From positions 248,001 to 312,000 of the forward strand of contig NW_019091452.1 of the NCBI RefSeq assembly GCF_001949145.1: a stretch of DNA of 64,000 nt, read 5' to 3'. Numbering within the stretch: position 1 is the stretch's first letter; each line of letters starts with the position of its first letter. A program made the position numbers and the translations under genes. The notes under the pieces are model-generated. The model was given only the letters and a program-made list of their open reading frames with translations. It was not told where the DNA came from and made no database searches. The stretch is from Acanthaster planci. Lineage: Eukaryota; Echinodermata; Asteroidea; Valvatida; Acanthasteridae. Shown one piece after another: positions 22,422-33,974 of this stretch.

Positions 22422-23925
22422 CGGGTTTATTTTTGACGCAGCGGCTTCGGAAGTCAGTGCCGAAGTGGCCCGTGCGCGCAAACCGTTTTGGCGCGGTCCC
22501 TTAATTGGGACAATTGTATAACAATTTCCGCCTGTGCAAAATGAAGTTACATATCGCTATGATTATGAATCACCTTGGCCTCCTGCCAGCAAGGAGTGCC
22601 GGTTACCGGGTGTCTTTACTTCAGTCCTAATGTTTACTTCACCATGGCAACAAACAGCTGATCGAGCGAGAGATCGACAACAAACGTTTGCCTGCCCAGA
22701 ATAATGCATTTTATCTTGTATTGATAAAATAGATTATGTAAAGCATACGTTTAATGATGAGAAAAAACAGGGATTCTATTTCACAGAAAATATTATGAAT
22801 TAACAAAGAAAATACAAATTTTCAATATTTTGTGAGGCTAGCCAGAGTATTTTTCTGTGTATATTTTTTGTGTTCTGCTGTTGTCATGACAAATTATGTG
22901 CCTGTGTGTAATATACACGTAGGCCTACATGTGCAATCGCATGTAGTGAAGTCATGTACATTTTGGCCGTCATTGCTGCATGTATGTACCACTAATATAA
23001 CTTAGTGTGAATTATTATTTTTGTATCACCTGTACACATGCATTGAACCCAAGGATTTGTTACCTGGATTTTGTTACCAAGGATCTTACGGACCGCATGG
23101 ATTTTCTTACCGGAGAGATTTTGTGACCAGAGATCTTCACATTTTTCATACGCCAGCTTCCTGATTCTACCACCTTGATTAACTTTGATTTCTTCAAGAT
23201 TGTAAAAAATCCAACCATTGATTGACTGTAATTCCTATCTCGTGTGTGTCACTGGATCAATCGAACTCATCCCAATTAACTTTGCGGTGAACCCCACCTC
23301 CTGCTGTGCTACTACCACAGGCTAGGGTTTCACTACATTAAGTATTCATTTTCATTTGCTATAACTCTAAGTCGAACTTTCAATGTTCAAGTTAATTAAG
23401 CATACGGGCCTACACAGATCATAACCCTGCTTTGGCAGCATATGTACTGTTAGTCAAGGACAGGTGTGAACAGTTTTCAAAGGCCTACACACAATTGAAG
23501 GCTTATATCGCAATGTGGCCTGAAAGACATTTCACGACAAAAATCTAGCGAAATGTCAACCAAAATATTATTGTTGGACCTTAGGGTAAATAACTCGTCG
23601 CAAGTTTTGCGAATGGATCTAGAGACTTTTCTGTTTTTTGTTTGATTTTTATGTTCTCTCTCATTTTATCATGTTTCTTGATAAATGATTTGTCTCTCAA
23701 GGTATCTAAGTATTATTGTACGAAGTTGTTAATTTTTCCAAGTGTGAACTCACTAATTATTCCAAAGACTACACGAACCATCGTTGGCTGAACTATCGTT
23801 GAAAATCGTAGGAAATATTTGAAAAAGTTAAAAGATAACGCAGATAACGGGTGGGATAAACATTAACAAAGTGATTTTTCCATACCAGCAGATAATGGAT
23901 ACGAAACGACGAATACTACCTTAAA
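22422..23925. other. Intergenic stretch, nothing recognised
   Basis: AT-rich with no coding frames of note. Around 23045-23140 there are loosely repeated words (ggattttgttacc, ggatcttacgg, ggattttcttacc, gagattttgtgacc), probably a short degenerate repeat with a period of about 15-17 bp. Confidence 0.4.
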
Positions 23926-23929
23926 AGAC

Positions 23930-24380
23930 TTTATTAAAATCTTCATAGTTAATATTAAAAACTGCTGCCCCTAAATCCCAGGGACCAAGTGCAGCATAAA
24001 TATTGTCCGTCAATGTCCTTATATGACAGGTTTACCAACTCAGAAATGGAGGTAGAAAAAAACCATTGTGAAACTTTGCTGTTATTTGGAATTTCAATTG
24101 CACCTTTACAAACCACCCACATACCTGTAAAATAGTCTGTACAAGAACGGATATTCTGAGATTTGAGAGGCAGAAAGTATAAAATGAAATCAAAAGAAAA
24201 AACAAGTGGACGGAAGAAATACTGTTAATGGCTTATTGAGCAGATTACGGGGTTTGATGATTATTGTTTGTGAAAGCAGTTTGATTGAGTAGAAAATTAG
24301 TGGAAACTCGTCGTGCACAAAGATACTCCTTGGTTCAGTTTGCCGTAAGCACGGGCTCGTGCACAAATTACCACCCACAT
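23930..24380 (-). repeat. Third partial copy of the DUF4773 5' flank
   Basis: Shares blocks in order with arm B 30.86-31.28 kb and, inverted, with arm A around 10.5-10.9 kb: 'aaatcccagggacc' / 'aaatcccaaggacg', 'attgtccgt', 'gagaaactttgctg'-type text, 'ggcagaaagta', 'atggcttattgagcag' and 'agcagtttgattgag'. No exon of the gene was found beside it, so only upstream DNA survives. Orientation is the same as arm B. Confidence 0.65.
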
Positions 24381-24759
24381 TGATTGTAGCCGCCAGAATA
24401 TCGTTCGGTATTTTCTTTTGTTAGCAAGTGCAGTGACTTACGTCTTGTGAGGTTTTGTCCCCAGAGGGCGCTGTTTCAGCGCTCACTTAATTCCTTTCCC
24501 ACCATTTTATGCCGCGCTATGCGCTGAAATTCTGCGAAAATCGTTTTACATTTGAAGTTAATTAGCAAAAACCTTGCCAGCTAAGCACAGTGAGTAGTAA
24601 TCTTTACTCTTTAGATTTGATATGAGCATTGTTGATAAAGTTTTCAACGGACTGAGGTCATAAATTTAAGAGTTTGTCATGAAAGTTTTTGAGAAATGCG
24701 GGTACACCATGGAATCAATGGCAATCAAAAGCGTGTGCCGGACTGGAGTGGATAGCTGG

Positions 24760-25500
24760 TTATAAAGGTAATCCCTAACCGGTGGAGCGGGATTCGCAGG
24801 TTGTGTGACTCAGCGTGTGCGCTGTTGCGTGAAGGTGTTGGATCCTGGAATTGGCGGGAAATCTTGCGTTTGGGTATAAGGGACCCTTATGCCGGGGAGG
24901 GTGGCTTTGGGTAGAGAAAACCCTAACGACTGGGGTGGGGGGAATTGGGTTTCGGGTATAGGGGATCATACTGCCCGGGAGTGGGTGTCTGCTTGGGTGC
25001 TAGAAAGGGGCGCCAGATGTCGCTGAGCTTGAAACCGATGTCTTGGGATACGGTGTTTTGCCGGAAAATCTCGATGGCTTCTCAGATTCTCCTTGGGAAC
25101 CAGTTCTTAGTGGGGACGATGAGTTTTGCTTTGTTACATTCGATGCGGTGGTCCGTGGAGTGTGCATGTTCGATGATGGCCGACTTGTCGTATTCTCCAC
25201 GTGGGCCGTGCGAGCGGTGTTCATGGAGTCTGGTGGGGAGGTTCCTGCCGGTTTCCCTGATATACTGTATACTTAGCCGCATTCACATGGAATGCGATAT
25301 ACACAGGGGCGACTGCTCGGTGGGTGCTTGTCCTTGTGAGTGTGAAGAGCAGCCTGCAGCTTGTTGGGTGCTGAATGATGTACTTTGATGTTGGCCGACT
25401 GCAGGATGCTCCGGAGTTGGTTGGAGGTGGGGCCCAGGCACGGTGTGAAGTGAAACAGATTCAAGTTTTGGATAGTTGTACTGGTGTAAGTAAGCATGCG
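24760..25500 (-). mobile_element. Penelope-like element 3' end with GIY-YIG endonuclease remnant
   Basis: On the minus strand: PCVYRIPCECG (25273-25310), a one-base break, then YIRETGRNLPTRLHEHR (compare VYIGETGR in the GIY-YIG fold), GEYDKSAIIEHAHSTDHRI, LIVPTKNWFPRRI and a proline-rich tail after the domain. The text before it (LNLFHFTPCLGPTSNQL, APNKLQAALHTHKDKHP) is the usual connector between the reverse transcriptase and the GIY-YIG domain of Penelope-like elements. The RT core is missing and the frame is broken, so it is a 5'-truncated dead copy. Confidence 0.75.
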
Positions 25501-25544
25501 CACATAGGATTTACATATGGATACATCAATTAATTGTATTTTTT

Positions 25545-25760
25545 TTGTATTTAAACTGTGGTAAATGGCATGGGTTGTTCGGCTTCAATGCCTGGAAGGC
25601 GCTGCGAGTTAACGACCGACTGAATTCTATACAAAGTAAGCGGCTTTGCATGAATTGTCTGCAGCTGGGACACCGGGTCCAAGACTGTACCAGAAACCAG
25701 AAACTGTGTCCGTACGCGGGAAAAAACCACAGGTCCTGCCTATACAGCAGACAGATAAGT
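25545..25760 (+). mobile_element. BEL/Pao-type retroelement zinc-knuckle fragment
   Basis: The frame reads FNAWKALRVNDRLNSIQSKR, then LCMNCLQLGHRVQDC and CPYAGKNHRSCLY. The spacing C-x2-C-x4-H-x4-C followed by a second C..GKNHRSCL block is that of the gag-pol zinc knuckles of BEL/Pao elements. No protease, RT or LTR was found nearby, so this is a fragment. Confidence 0.55.
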
Positions 25761-25984
25761 TTATTTTTGTTCTTCTGCCAATGTCCAATTCACTTTCTAC
25801 CTGCTTTTTCTGCGAGTGCCTGTTCATGGTTCAGTGAGAGCTTTTTGTCGAGGTACGGAGATTTTGTAAATCTGTAAAATAAATAAGCCTCTTCTCCTTG
25901 GCTGATCCCACTTTCTCGAGCTATTAAATATATTAATTTTGAAATTAATTTAAATTTTTAAAGCCCTTTTTCTATTCTGGGAGG

Positions 25985-26700
25985 CTATAACTTAGCCAGT
26001 TCCTCAGGACACCGATGATTCTGGGTATCATATATGTCCCATGTGATGCCAAGGACCTCCTGCAATGCCTGAAATGCACGGTCAGAGGCTGATGCTGGTT
26101 TAAGGGTCAAACAGACGAGATTGGTCCTAGTGGTGCCGTGGGGGAGTAGGGAGCTCCTTGGAACCCTGGGCCAAAACTGGGTCTTGGAATGGCTTTGCCT
26201 GATAATACAGGTCCTAGAACCTAGGACCAACTTATTAAAATGGTACTACCTGGGAAGTGGGGGTCAAAGGTCAAAAGGGCGAGTCAGGAAAGAGTCAACA
26301 TTACTCTGCAATTTGGTAGCATTCACAGCGACGTGGATGAGCATATTGGACATCCCTACCAGTTTCAACACCCGTTTCCCATTCGAGCAGGCCGAGACAC
26401 TTTTGCCAGGTACCAAATCTGATTTGACGATTGGTGAGTTCACATGTAATATGTCGGACAACTACGAGTTCATCAAGAATCAACCTTTACGTTTATATCA
26501 ACAAAACCAACAACCTGGTTGTACTTCCTGTAGCACTCATATCCTGTCACAGTGAACAGGTATTTGGGAACGCGGTGCTGATTCTGCAGCGAAGGCACTT
26601 CGCGTTTTCACCATGTACGGTTTTAGATCTATGCATCGAAGCGTTCACTACACCTTATTCGGTGTTTTTCTCTTGTACCCCAAATACGGAACGGCGATGG
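25985..26700 (+). pseudogene. Collagen/C1q-like gene remnant, copy B
   Basis: Mirror copy of the remnant at 17840-18560. Plus-strand frames give GFKGQTDEIGPSGAVGE (collagen-like), LVAFTATWMSILDIPTSFN, LPGTKSDLTIGEFTCNMSDN, NLYVYINKTNNLVVLP, FGNAVLILQRRHFAFSPC and FGVFLLYPKYG, i.e. a C1q domain in the right order but across at least three frames. The N-terminal half is more intact than in copy A: VAFTA to GEFTCNM is one open frame. The tail repeats the C1q end FLLYP. Function was probably lost in both arms. Confidence 0.65.
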
Positions 26701-26979
26701 TATGTTGCTGCGAAGCGATTGTGGATGAATTCAAAATGACAACAGTATGGAACAAAAGAAGGTGCCCATCTTATTTGGAGCTCGTTGTATTTATTGTATC
26801 ATTAAGAAGGTTATACATATCTCACTATTTCCCACAACAAACTGACTAAAGATATTATGAACATACAGGACAGGACCTGAGCTTGGAATGTCTATTATGT
26901 TCCTGTTTTGATGCGACTGTAGTAAAGGTGATAGCAACAGGAGTGCAAAGAGATTAAAATTGTAACGGCTGTTAGACTA

Positions 26980-27850
26980 GAGTAAACTTGGAGACTGCTA
27001 TTGGCAATTATGATACCAGCCTACCAGTGAGTTGAAAAAAACTTTGATTCGCCATCTGCTTCAACATAAATAGTAATAATAATGGTAATATGTCAACCAA
27101 TCATTGTCAGATTTGCTACACTAAAGAATAAATGCTATTAAACATCAAATAAAAATGTCTATCCCTATGGCTTTAGTCAGTGGCGTAACTACCTGGGGCA
27201 GGTGCCCACAGAAAATGTCTTCCCCCAGTCCCCCATTACGAATCTGTGACGTTTTCCCTTATTTTCACTTTCATTCTGTGCACTTTGATTCCCCAAAATA
27301 GTTAGCCAGTTGTGAAATATTGATGACTTTGACAAGTCGTACAAAAAGGAAGGCATTTGAACAAGAAGGTTTAGTTTAGCTTGAAGGTTTTGTTGTTAAA
27401 CAGCTGCTGACATGCATTTGTAACAAGGGTGGTTAATCTATACTTAGCTTCTTTGGTACAAGTCAACTCTCCGTAGAGCGCTGCGAAGACTACTATCTAA
27501 AAACAATACCTTTGGGGGGTTACCCTCACCGGGAACGTTTTGCTGGAATTTAAATTGACATGTAAGGGGTTGCTCCAGATGTTCTTTATAGTGCCAAAAA
27601 TCTCTTACCTTAGAAATTAACGTGCGTAATATTCAGCTAAACGATAGCCTGAATCAACAGTTTTCTTCAGACAGATTTTGCTTTGTGCATTTTTTTGTGG
27701 AAATACTTATCTATATAGCATACACGCGTTGTGCCAGTTACACTCTAATAGCCTTGAGAAGCAAAACATGCAGGTTAGTCTAATCTAATATTGATGGAAT
27801 AATTACGATCGAAGTGTCTTATTTAACGGTTGCTAAATTAGGTCAACCAA
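26980..27850. other. Arm B spacer between the C1q-like remnant and the DUF4773 gene 2 3' end
   Basis: No gene. A single 'cagtggcgtaac' hAT-like end is present near 27178. The DUF4773 gene 2 3' UTR should extend into the right part of this stretch. Confidence 0.4.
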
Positions 27851-27851
27851 T

Positions 27852-30371
27852 TCAGAAGTCAACGCATCCCAGACGAACATCCAACAGGGTCTTAAAAGGG
27901 ACACGAACTTCGAAATTGACGCATGCATGGAAGCCGTTACTCCATTGGACTTCATGGAAGTCCAGGCAGACTTTAACCAGTTTTATATTAGGGACGCCTA
28001 GGCAAATGGCCGGTGGTTCACGAGCTGCAATTTGAAGACAAATTAATCTAGTTTAGTCAGAAATCCGGGGAGACTGGTAAACACCTTTGTCAGAAAAACT
28101 GGAAGTAGTCTAGCTATTTATGTCAGCACCTAAAATTAGCAATCAAAATAGATGAGCAAATTTGAAAAACAATCCAAAGTACACTATTTTTGACACAAAC
28201 ATTGCTTGATGACGAGATAATGAAAACACTGAATGTCAAAAAGTTGCTTTCGATGCATTTATATGTCTCTCAATGTGCTTTACCATATTGCACTGCCTTT
28301 TTTGAAAGTGGGTCGTTCTTTGCAACACCGGTATGAAAGCCACCTGTGGGAATATGTATTGGAACTTTTGGCACTGACTGCCATGACAGTAAGAATGACA
28401 ACTTGCACCTCCCAGCTAAAACTGCATTGTGCATCTTATTTAAGAAAGATAAAAATCCTTAAAAGGTAAATCTCTATCATGAATACCCTCCGGTTGAACC
28501 TGTGTGTGTGTTGACAGGTAGAGCTATAGCAATGACATCCCTGACAAGTAATCATTAACTTTGTTTCATCGAAACAAATCCAGCACAAGGCACCTGCCAA
28601 TCCAAGCTTATCCAAGTCTTACCTGACACTTCTTCGTCGTAAAGCGTTTTACCAAGGGCAGTTATTTTGAGGTGAAGACCATATACCTCTTTAAGAACCT
28701 GGACGAAAGCGCATGCTTTAATAGAATTGAAGAAAAAAAAACTCTTCACCCGAGGAACCGCAAAACAAGACATGAGCAACACAGTGGTACAAATTGTTAT
28801 TCAGAATGGTAAATATATGAAAGAGACTACAGTTTGACTACAGCTACTGGATAATATGTCCGTACTACTTAAAAGTCAAACCTATGATCTCTCTTTCATA
28901 CGAAATTAGGAAGCAATTAGCCCCAAAACCATGTTCTTTTGAGTCAGCTGATTTGACATCGCAGCGGTTTCTTCTAAGGTCAACAATTTGAAATTACATG
29001 GTATTTTATTTTTAGTATCCAGCAGCACTAATACCAAGTAATGCACATCGACCGTTGACCAATCGAGATAAACTATTACTACAAACAAAATCTGGTGCAA
29101 GTGACGTGATTTTAAGAATTAAAATTGGTTGACCGTCTGGAAGAATGTGCACCAAGATGTCCATATCAATGCAAAGGGAATGTCAACATCTAAGACGGTT
29201 GCTGAGCACGGAAACAACTTTTTTTATCAAACATTATGTTCTGAAATTGTTGGCTCAATATTTACGTTTCCTCATATATCTACCACCAAGATACCTCTGT
29301 GAACTGGGTAGAATATTCCAAGCAAGCCTTACCATTGATAGTGTGGCGTTTCCAGAAGATCTTGAAAGACAGTGTGGCGCAGCACTCCGCTGAGAGTGCT
29401 TCTCTAGATAGCGTGCATTTACCTGTAACTCCTTCACCCGTGACTTCTGAAGCACTAACTACAAATCATAACAAGAAGAATTTACGTGAAAGCTGGACTG
29501 CTGTCAAATATGAAATTTGGGAATGGGAACTTAAAGATAAATATGCCTGAAAGTTTGTAATGTACATCTGTTGGAGCCCCATGCAATTCACCTTGCAGGG
29601 CCAGATCATGCACACAAAAGGGGAGAAAGGTTGCGCGGCATTAATGAAAGCATTGCACCACAAGTGAAGTTTAACTGTAGAAACTACAGGGTATATACTG
29701 TCTTTAATCGTTTCAGTAAAAAAAATGCAAGTTAATAAGGTAAGTAGGTTAAAATAAGTTCACCAAACTGAGAGTCGATAAGGAGAAACTGGGCGATTTC
29801 TTGTGGGGTCATCTCAGCCAAGTCCTCACTAAACAGTTCTAACAGCTGCTCCTCCTTAGACGGCAGGACTCTCAGATCGGTCTCCTGATTCGCAAAAAAT
29901 CCACATGGTCAGTGGCGTACATTTGAACTGGGAACGGGGGGACGGAGGGGTAGGGATGAGAGATTTCTAGGTGATGACTCGTACATTAAATGTGCAGGCG
30001 ATTTTGCACAAAACTGTGGTTTTTTTAAGGTATGTGCAGCCAATTTCAAACAAAACTGTGTATTTTTTTAAGGTACGCCTGGTAAAGAATTGGCATATAT
30101 CTGAGTATTAGCGAAGTGGGTTAATTCTATTTTAAAACAAATGAGGAGAAAACAGAGATGCTCGACACCCTGTTGTAAAATATCGGTAAAACCAATTATA
30201 AAGTACTGGACCGATGCTTAAAAACAAAAATATAGCGCAAACAACCAACCCGCATTTTAAGATGTTACAGTGGTTTAATACGCTTTGTTAGTCAGTACTC
30301 ACCATTATGGCCGAAGATGAAACCGTCACAACCGCAGCTGCAAGAGCCACCAGCTTCCACATGGTAGTCAT
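27852..30371 (-). CDS. DUF4773-domain secreted protein, copy 2
   Basis: Five exons on the minus strand: 30371-30303, 29884-29764, 29458-29333, 28715-28623 and 28024-27852, all GT/AG with compatible phases, giving 193 aa. The signal peptide differs from copy 1 at one residue (AAAVVTVSSS). The body has SKEEQLLELFSEDLAEM, KC..AECC, CAFVQVLKEVYGLHL, EVSAREPPAICLGVPN, KVCLDF, FHACVNF and LGC near the end; all eight cysteines of copy 1 are kept. The end of exon 3 differs sharply (FKIFWKRHTIN versus LEPFLDETAK), a basic-for-acidic swap with a 3 bp length difference. Sizes of the other exons are identical. It is tail-to-tail with C1q-like copy B. An intact frame and conserved promoter suggest it is expressed. 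Confidence 0.82.
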
Positions 30372-30476
30372 TCTCAAAATCTGTGAAGTCAAGTCTCCGA
30401 AAAGAAATGGAAAAAAATGGCCAGGTGTACTCGAAAGAGAAAATCACCCTGAATAAAAAGATCGTTGTTGAGTGAC

Positions 30477-30484
30477 TTTATATA
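30477..30484 (-). promoter_or_regulatory. TATA box of DUF4773 gene 2
   Basis: Minus-strand TATATAAA followed by 'gtcactcaacaacg', equivalent in position to the element before gene 1, about 105 bp upstream of the ATG. Confidence 0.65.
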
Positions 30485-32838
30485 CTTTACAAAATTTAGA
30501 AAGCTTGTGACTTTTGTTACAGTAAAACTAAGGCCGGTGGAAGTTTTACCCGCATAATTTTGTAATCCACACCCTGTTTAATTTGTTGGTGTACCTTTTG
30601 GTTTCAATTGCAGGTCCAAACATGTAAAATATTATTTGTTTTTTTTTACTTTTATTATAGGATTTTCAACTGCAGGGGAAAGCCAATGCAGTCTGCATAA
30701 CGCGGCTTTAATCGCCATTTGAAAAGACTGACAGACGATGCTATAAAAATCGGGGCAAGGTAATAATTCACAAAGTAGTTACACCATACCTGCATAAAAC
30801 TGGCCAGTAAATGACAACTACCGCCTTCAATGACTTTACAAATAAATCTTCTTATTTAGCATTCGTTTATGTTGCCCCGAAATCCCAAGGACGGACGCTC
30901 TCGATTGTGGTTCAAGAAGTGCAGAGTACATATTGTCCATTTTTACGAACCCTTCCGTAAGCACACATTCAGAAGTGGTTGTAATCAAAACCGAAACCGT
31001 TGAGAAACTTTGCTGGTACTGGGAATTTGAATTGAAAAAGCACTTTCACAAAGCATCCACACAGAAGAGACTGTATAGGAACCTATATTCGGATTAGGAA
31101 CCTATATTTGATGGGCAGAAAGTAGAAAAAAGCAAAACCAAGTCAAAAGAAACAAACAACTGGAAGGAAGAAGCAGCTTTCATGGCTTATTGAGCAGAAT
31201 ACTTACTTGCTAGGATGACTGGTTTTGGAGAGAAATGCAGTTCGATTAAAGAAACTAGTAATGCACAGAGACAAAAATCTTTAATGATTTCACCAATGTA
31301 CTTGGTATTTTAATACACCTTCTGTAAATCAGCACTATTTCCCCTACCTTTGGGAGCTGGAAAATTTCGTGGACGTCAAAATTACAACTTTTTTTTCTTT
31401 TTCAGCATTGTCCTTAAAAGACGAAAAAAAAATCTCTTCACATAAGAAAGCTTTTACTGGGATTGAAATACATTGTAAAGAGTCCTTCGAGAGATTCTGA
31501 GCAAATTTAGACAATCATTACTTTTTCAATTTTAATTTTAATCATAAACGATTGAGACATGTTTTTGACCCTTTCTCACATGAACCGATTCGAGTTGAAG
31601 CAGCAAAACAAGGGTTACCTAGCCTCAACTGTGTCCAGTGAAGAGACCAGGCGTTTAGTAGGAATCGTTTTGCTGCAAAAATAATTGCCCCGTATATTCA
31701 CGAGTTTGCCCTATGATTTCTAAAGGAAAAAAAAAATAAAGAAGTAGCACGGGCAGTGTATACTTGTGAAGCTGACTTAGTACTGAACAGACCAGAAATT
31801 AAATCATTAAATTCGACACGATTACAAATGGAAACAAAATTGAGATAATTCAGAAAAGGTGAGATTTCTATCATGTGTTTTTTTCCTACTTACATGCAGC
31901 GTGTTCAGTTTCAACCTCGCATTTCTGGTTTTCCATTGTTTATTGTCAGCTTCGAAGGCAGTTATTTCATATTATTGGTATACTCTTGCGTTCCCCTTGG
32001 TATCAGGCAGTCGATAGCATTTCTGTTATTTATTCATTCATGGTCAATCTTTTATCAATGTGAGCGGGGTACAACGTTTCCATGACAGTCAAACGAGCCA
32101 GTTTATTTTTTTCCAATCTCTTTCATTGTTTCGTGTGGTTGTGAACATGAAGTGTGGTGTCTTAACAAAATGGTGTAACATTGAAGTTGCAAAATTAATT
32201 ACTTATGCAGCACGCAGGACCATGGGTTCTGGTCGGAAAGAGTAAACACAGCGTAAGGGCATCGCTACTCGGATCATCTGGACGGAACCAGTACGTGACA
32301 GGGTCCAGGCAATGCGTTATTGGACAAATGTCGACGGGAGATACGTGCCCTAAAATAGAGTGTCTTTCGGGGCAATGGTAGACTGACCGGTGACTGGTTT
32401 CTATTCATGCGAAACGGTGAAGCAGTCTCAACTAACACAAGGCAGAGGAGAGAGTGACAACGTGGAGGGAAATCCCACCGAGTTATTGGAAAAACAATTA
32501 TGTTTTAACGCCTTTTAAACACCTTCCTGGTGGAACGTAAAAACATGTTGTGGCGTTAGCTAAACACGGTGTGTTGTTTACGTTTTGTTAAACAAATACG
32601 ATTAGGGGTTAATATAAAATGTGTTTAATTTCAAACGCCAGCATTTTTACAACTAACGCAAAGACGTCTCTCTGATGGGCGTTGGTTTTACAACGTGTCG
32701 CATTCTGAGGGTGATCAAGGAAACATCAGGATTTCCTTTGGTTTATGTAGAGACAAGCGGAATGTTCCAAGTTTCCACTTTGTTAGCAAAAGCTGTCAAT
32801 CACTTCATTTCCCTTGCTCCCTTGACATGCCTTCCCAC

Positions 32839-33239
32839 CAGTGGCGTAAACCTGTGTTGGAAATTGGGGGTAGGGTTGGGAGTGGGAAAGGTGGGGGATG
32901 ATTTGCCCTACCATAGTAATTTGAAAAGCGGGGGGCAACAATATTAACTATATATGGACATTGTTCAGGATAAAGATATACACCTGTAATGTGTATCAAA
33001 TCCATCACACATCTTACATAAAAATGGTATATTTATGGCTTGAAAATTTTTGCTCCATTTTTAGTGTTATTACAAACATTTCAGTCGTTGAGAAACCCTG
33101 GAAATTCTTCACAATCCGCTTTAATGCGTTTGACCATCACAAAAAAATGCGACGGATTATCCAAAAGCCCATCCCCCACCTCAAAAAAATGAGTTTGTGG
33201 TATATACAGCCCATGCCCCCGGATTTATTTACGCCCCTG
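32839..33239. mobile_element. hAT-like non-autonomous element with 8 bp target duplication
   Basis: The left end 'cagtggcgtaaacc' and right end 'tttacgcccctg' are near-perfect inverted copies. They are flanked by 'cttcccac' (32831-32838) and 'cttccaac' (33240-33247), an 8 bp target-site duplication with one mismatch. An 8 bp duplication and CAGNGGCG ends are hAT hallmarks. The 401 bp interior has no transposase. Text inside the left end ('tgtgttggaaattggggg') recurs inverted at about 8745-8776 in arm A, so a copy may already have been present before the duplication. Confidence 0.7.
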
Positions 33240-33247
33240 CTTCCAAC

Positions 33248-33970
33248 AGTGCTGTCCCGCATCTGCAGTCACTCAATGTGTGTTTCCGTTACCGATGTCT
33301 GTGTGTACGCCGATTTAAGAACAGAAATGTCTTATTCCTGCCTCAAAAATCGCTTAATTCGTACTGCAGTACAACTCGAGTACCTGGCCCGTAATCGATT
33401 CTCAGCACTGGAAAATAAAATTTGCACTACTCGTAATCGCACGGTTGTACCCGGACACGCCCCCAAACTTGGCATGTTTTATTCATTAATCAATACCTTG
33501 CACTCGTAAAAAGCTGTAATAAACGGAAATCAACACAATGCTATCAAGTGCCTTATACTATGTTCTGCGACTCTGATAAAAAAAAAATTACATGGGAAAT
33601 TACACAAAGTATCTATTTTAATGAGGGTGCAGCAAGATCTGCATCTTGTACAATCCGTAGCGAAGGAATTTATTTTTCCGGAATGAGAAATAATTACTGC
33701 GCTCCCCCTCGGCTTTCAACGTGGGAATTCCATTCATTTTAATAGCGGTGTGTCACGTTGTAAAACTACCAACGACCACTGCCATTTCCTAGATCAGTCA
33801 TTAAAAATTGGCTTCATTCATGATTGTATACTTCACCTGTTTTGTAATGTATGACAGATACATTGGGTTATTTTTAGTGAAATTGAAATAAAAGCATATG
33901 GGTTCATAGATAAAGTTCATCGAAAAGTGTTGACCACCCCGAGATAACTTAACACGTCCTGATAAAACAG
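33248..33970. other. Intergenic stretch, nothing recognised
   Basis: Short frames only; no motif recognised. Confidence 0.35.
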
Positions 33971-33974
33971 CAAG

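Larger units (their letters stand above)
25985..32838 (-). repeat. Arm B of the large inverted duplication
   Basis: Reverse-complement partner of 8776-18560 (block pairs are given under arm A). It carries DUF4773 gene 2 and C1q-like copy B. The outer limit coincides with an element with a target-site duplication at 32839, although text at 8690-8776 suggests arm A also holds a remnant of that element. Confidence 0.85.

Noticed and set aside
21384-22521. Three ORFs of 360-372 codons
   Set aside because: They consist almost entirely of gap N.
29912-29930. CAGTGGCGTAC as a hAT-like end in arm B
   Set aside because: The matching arm A text near 13425-13452 aligns through this point without an insertion, so it is ordinary duplicated intron sequence.
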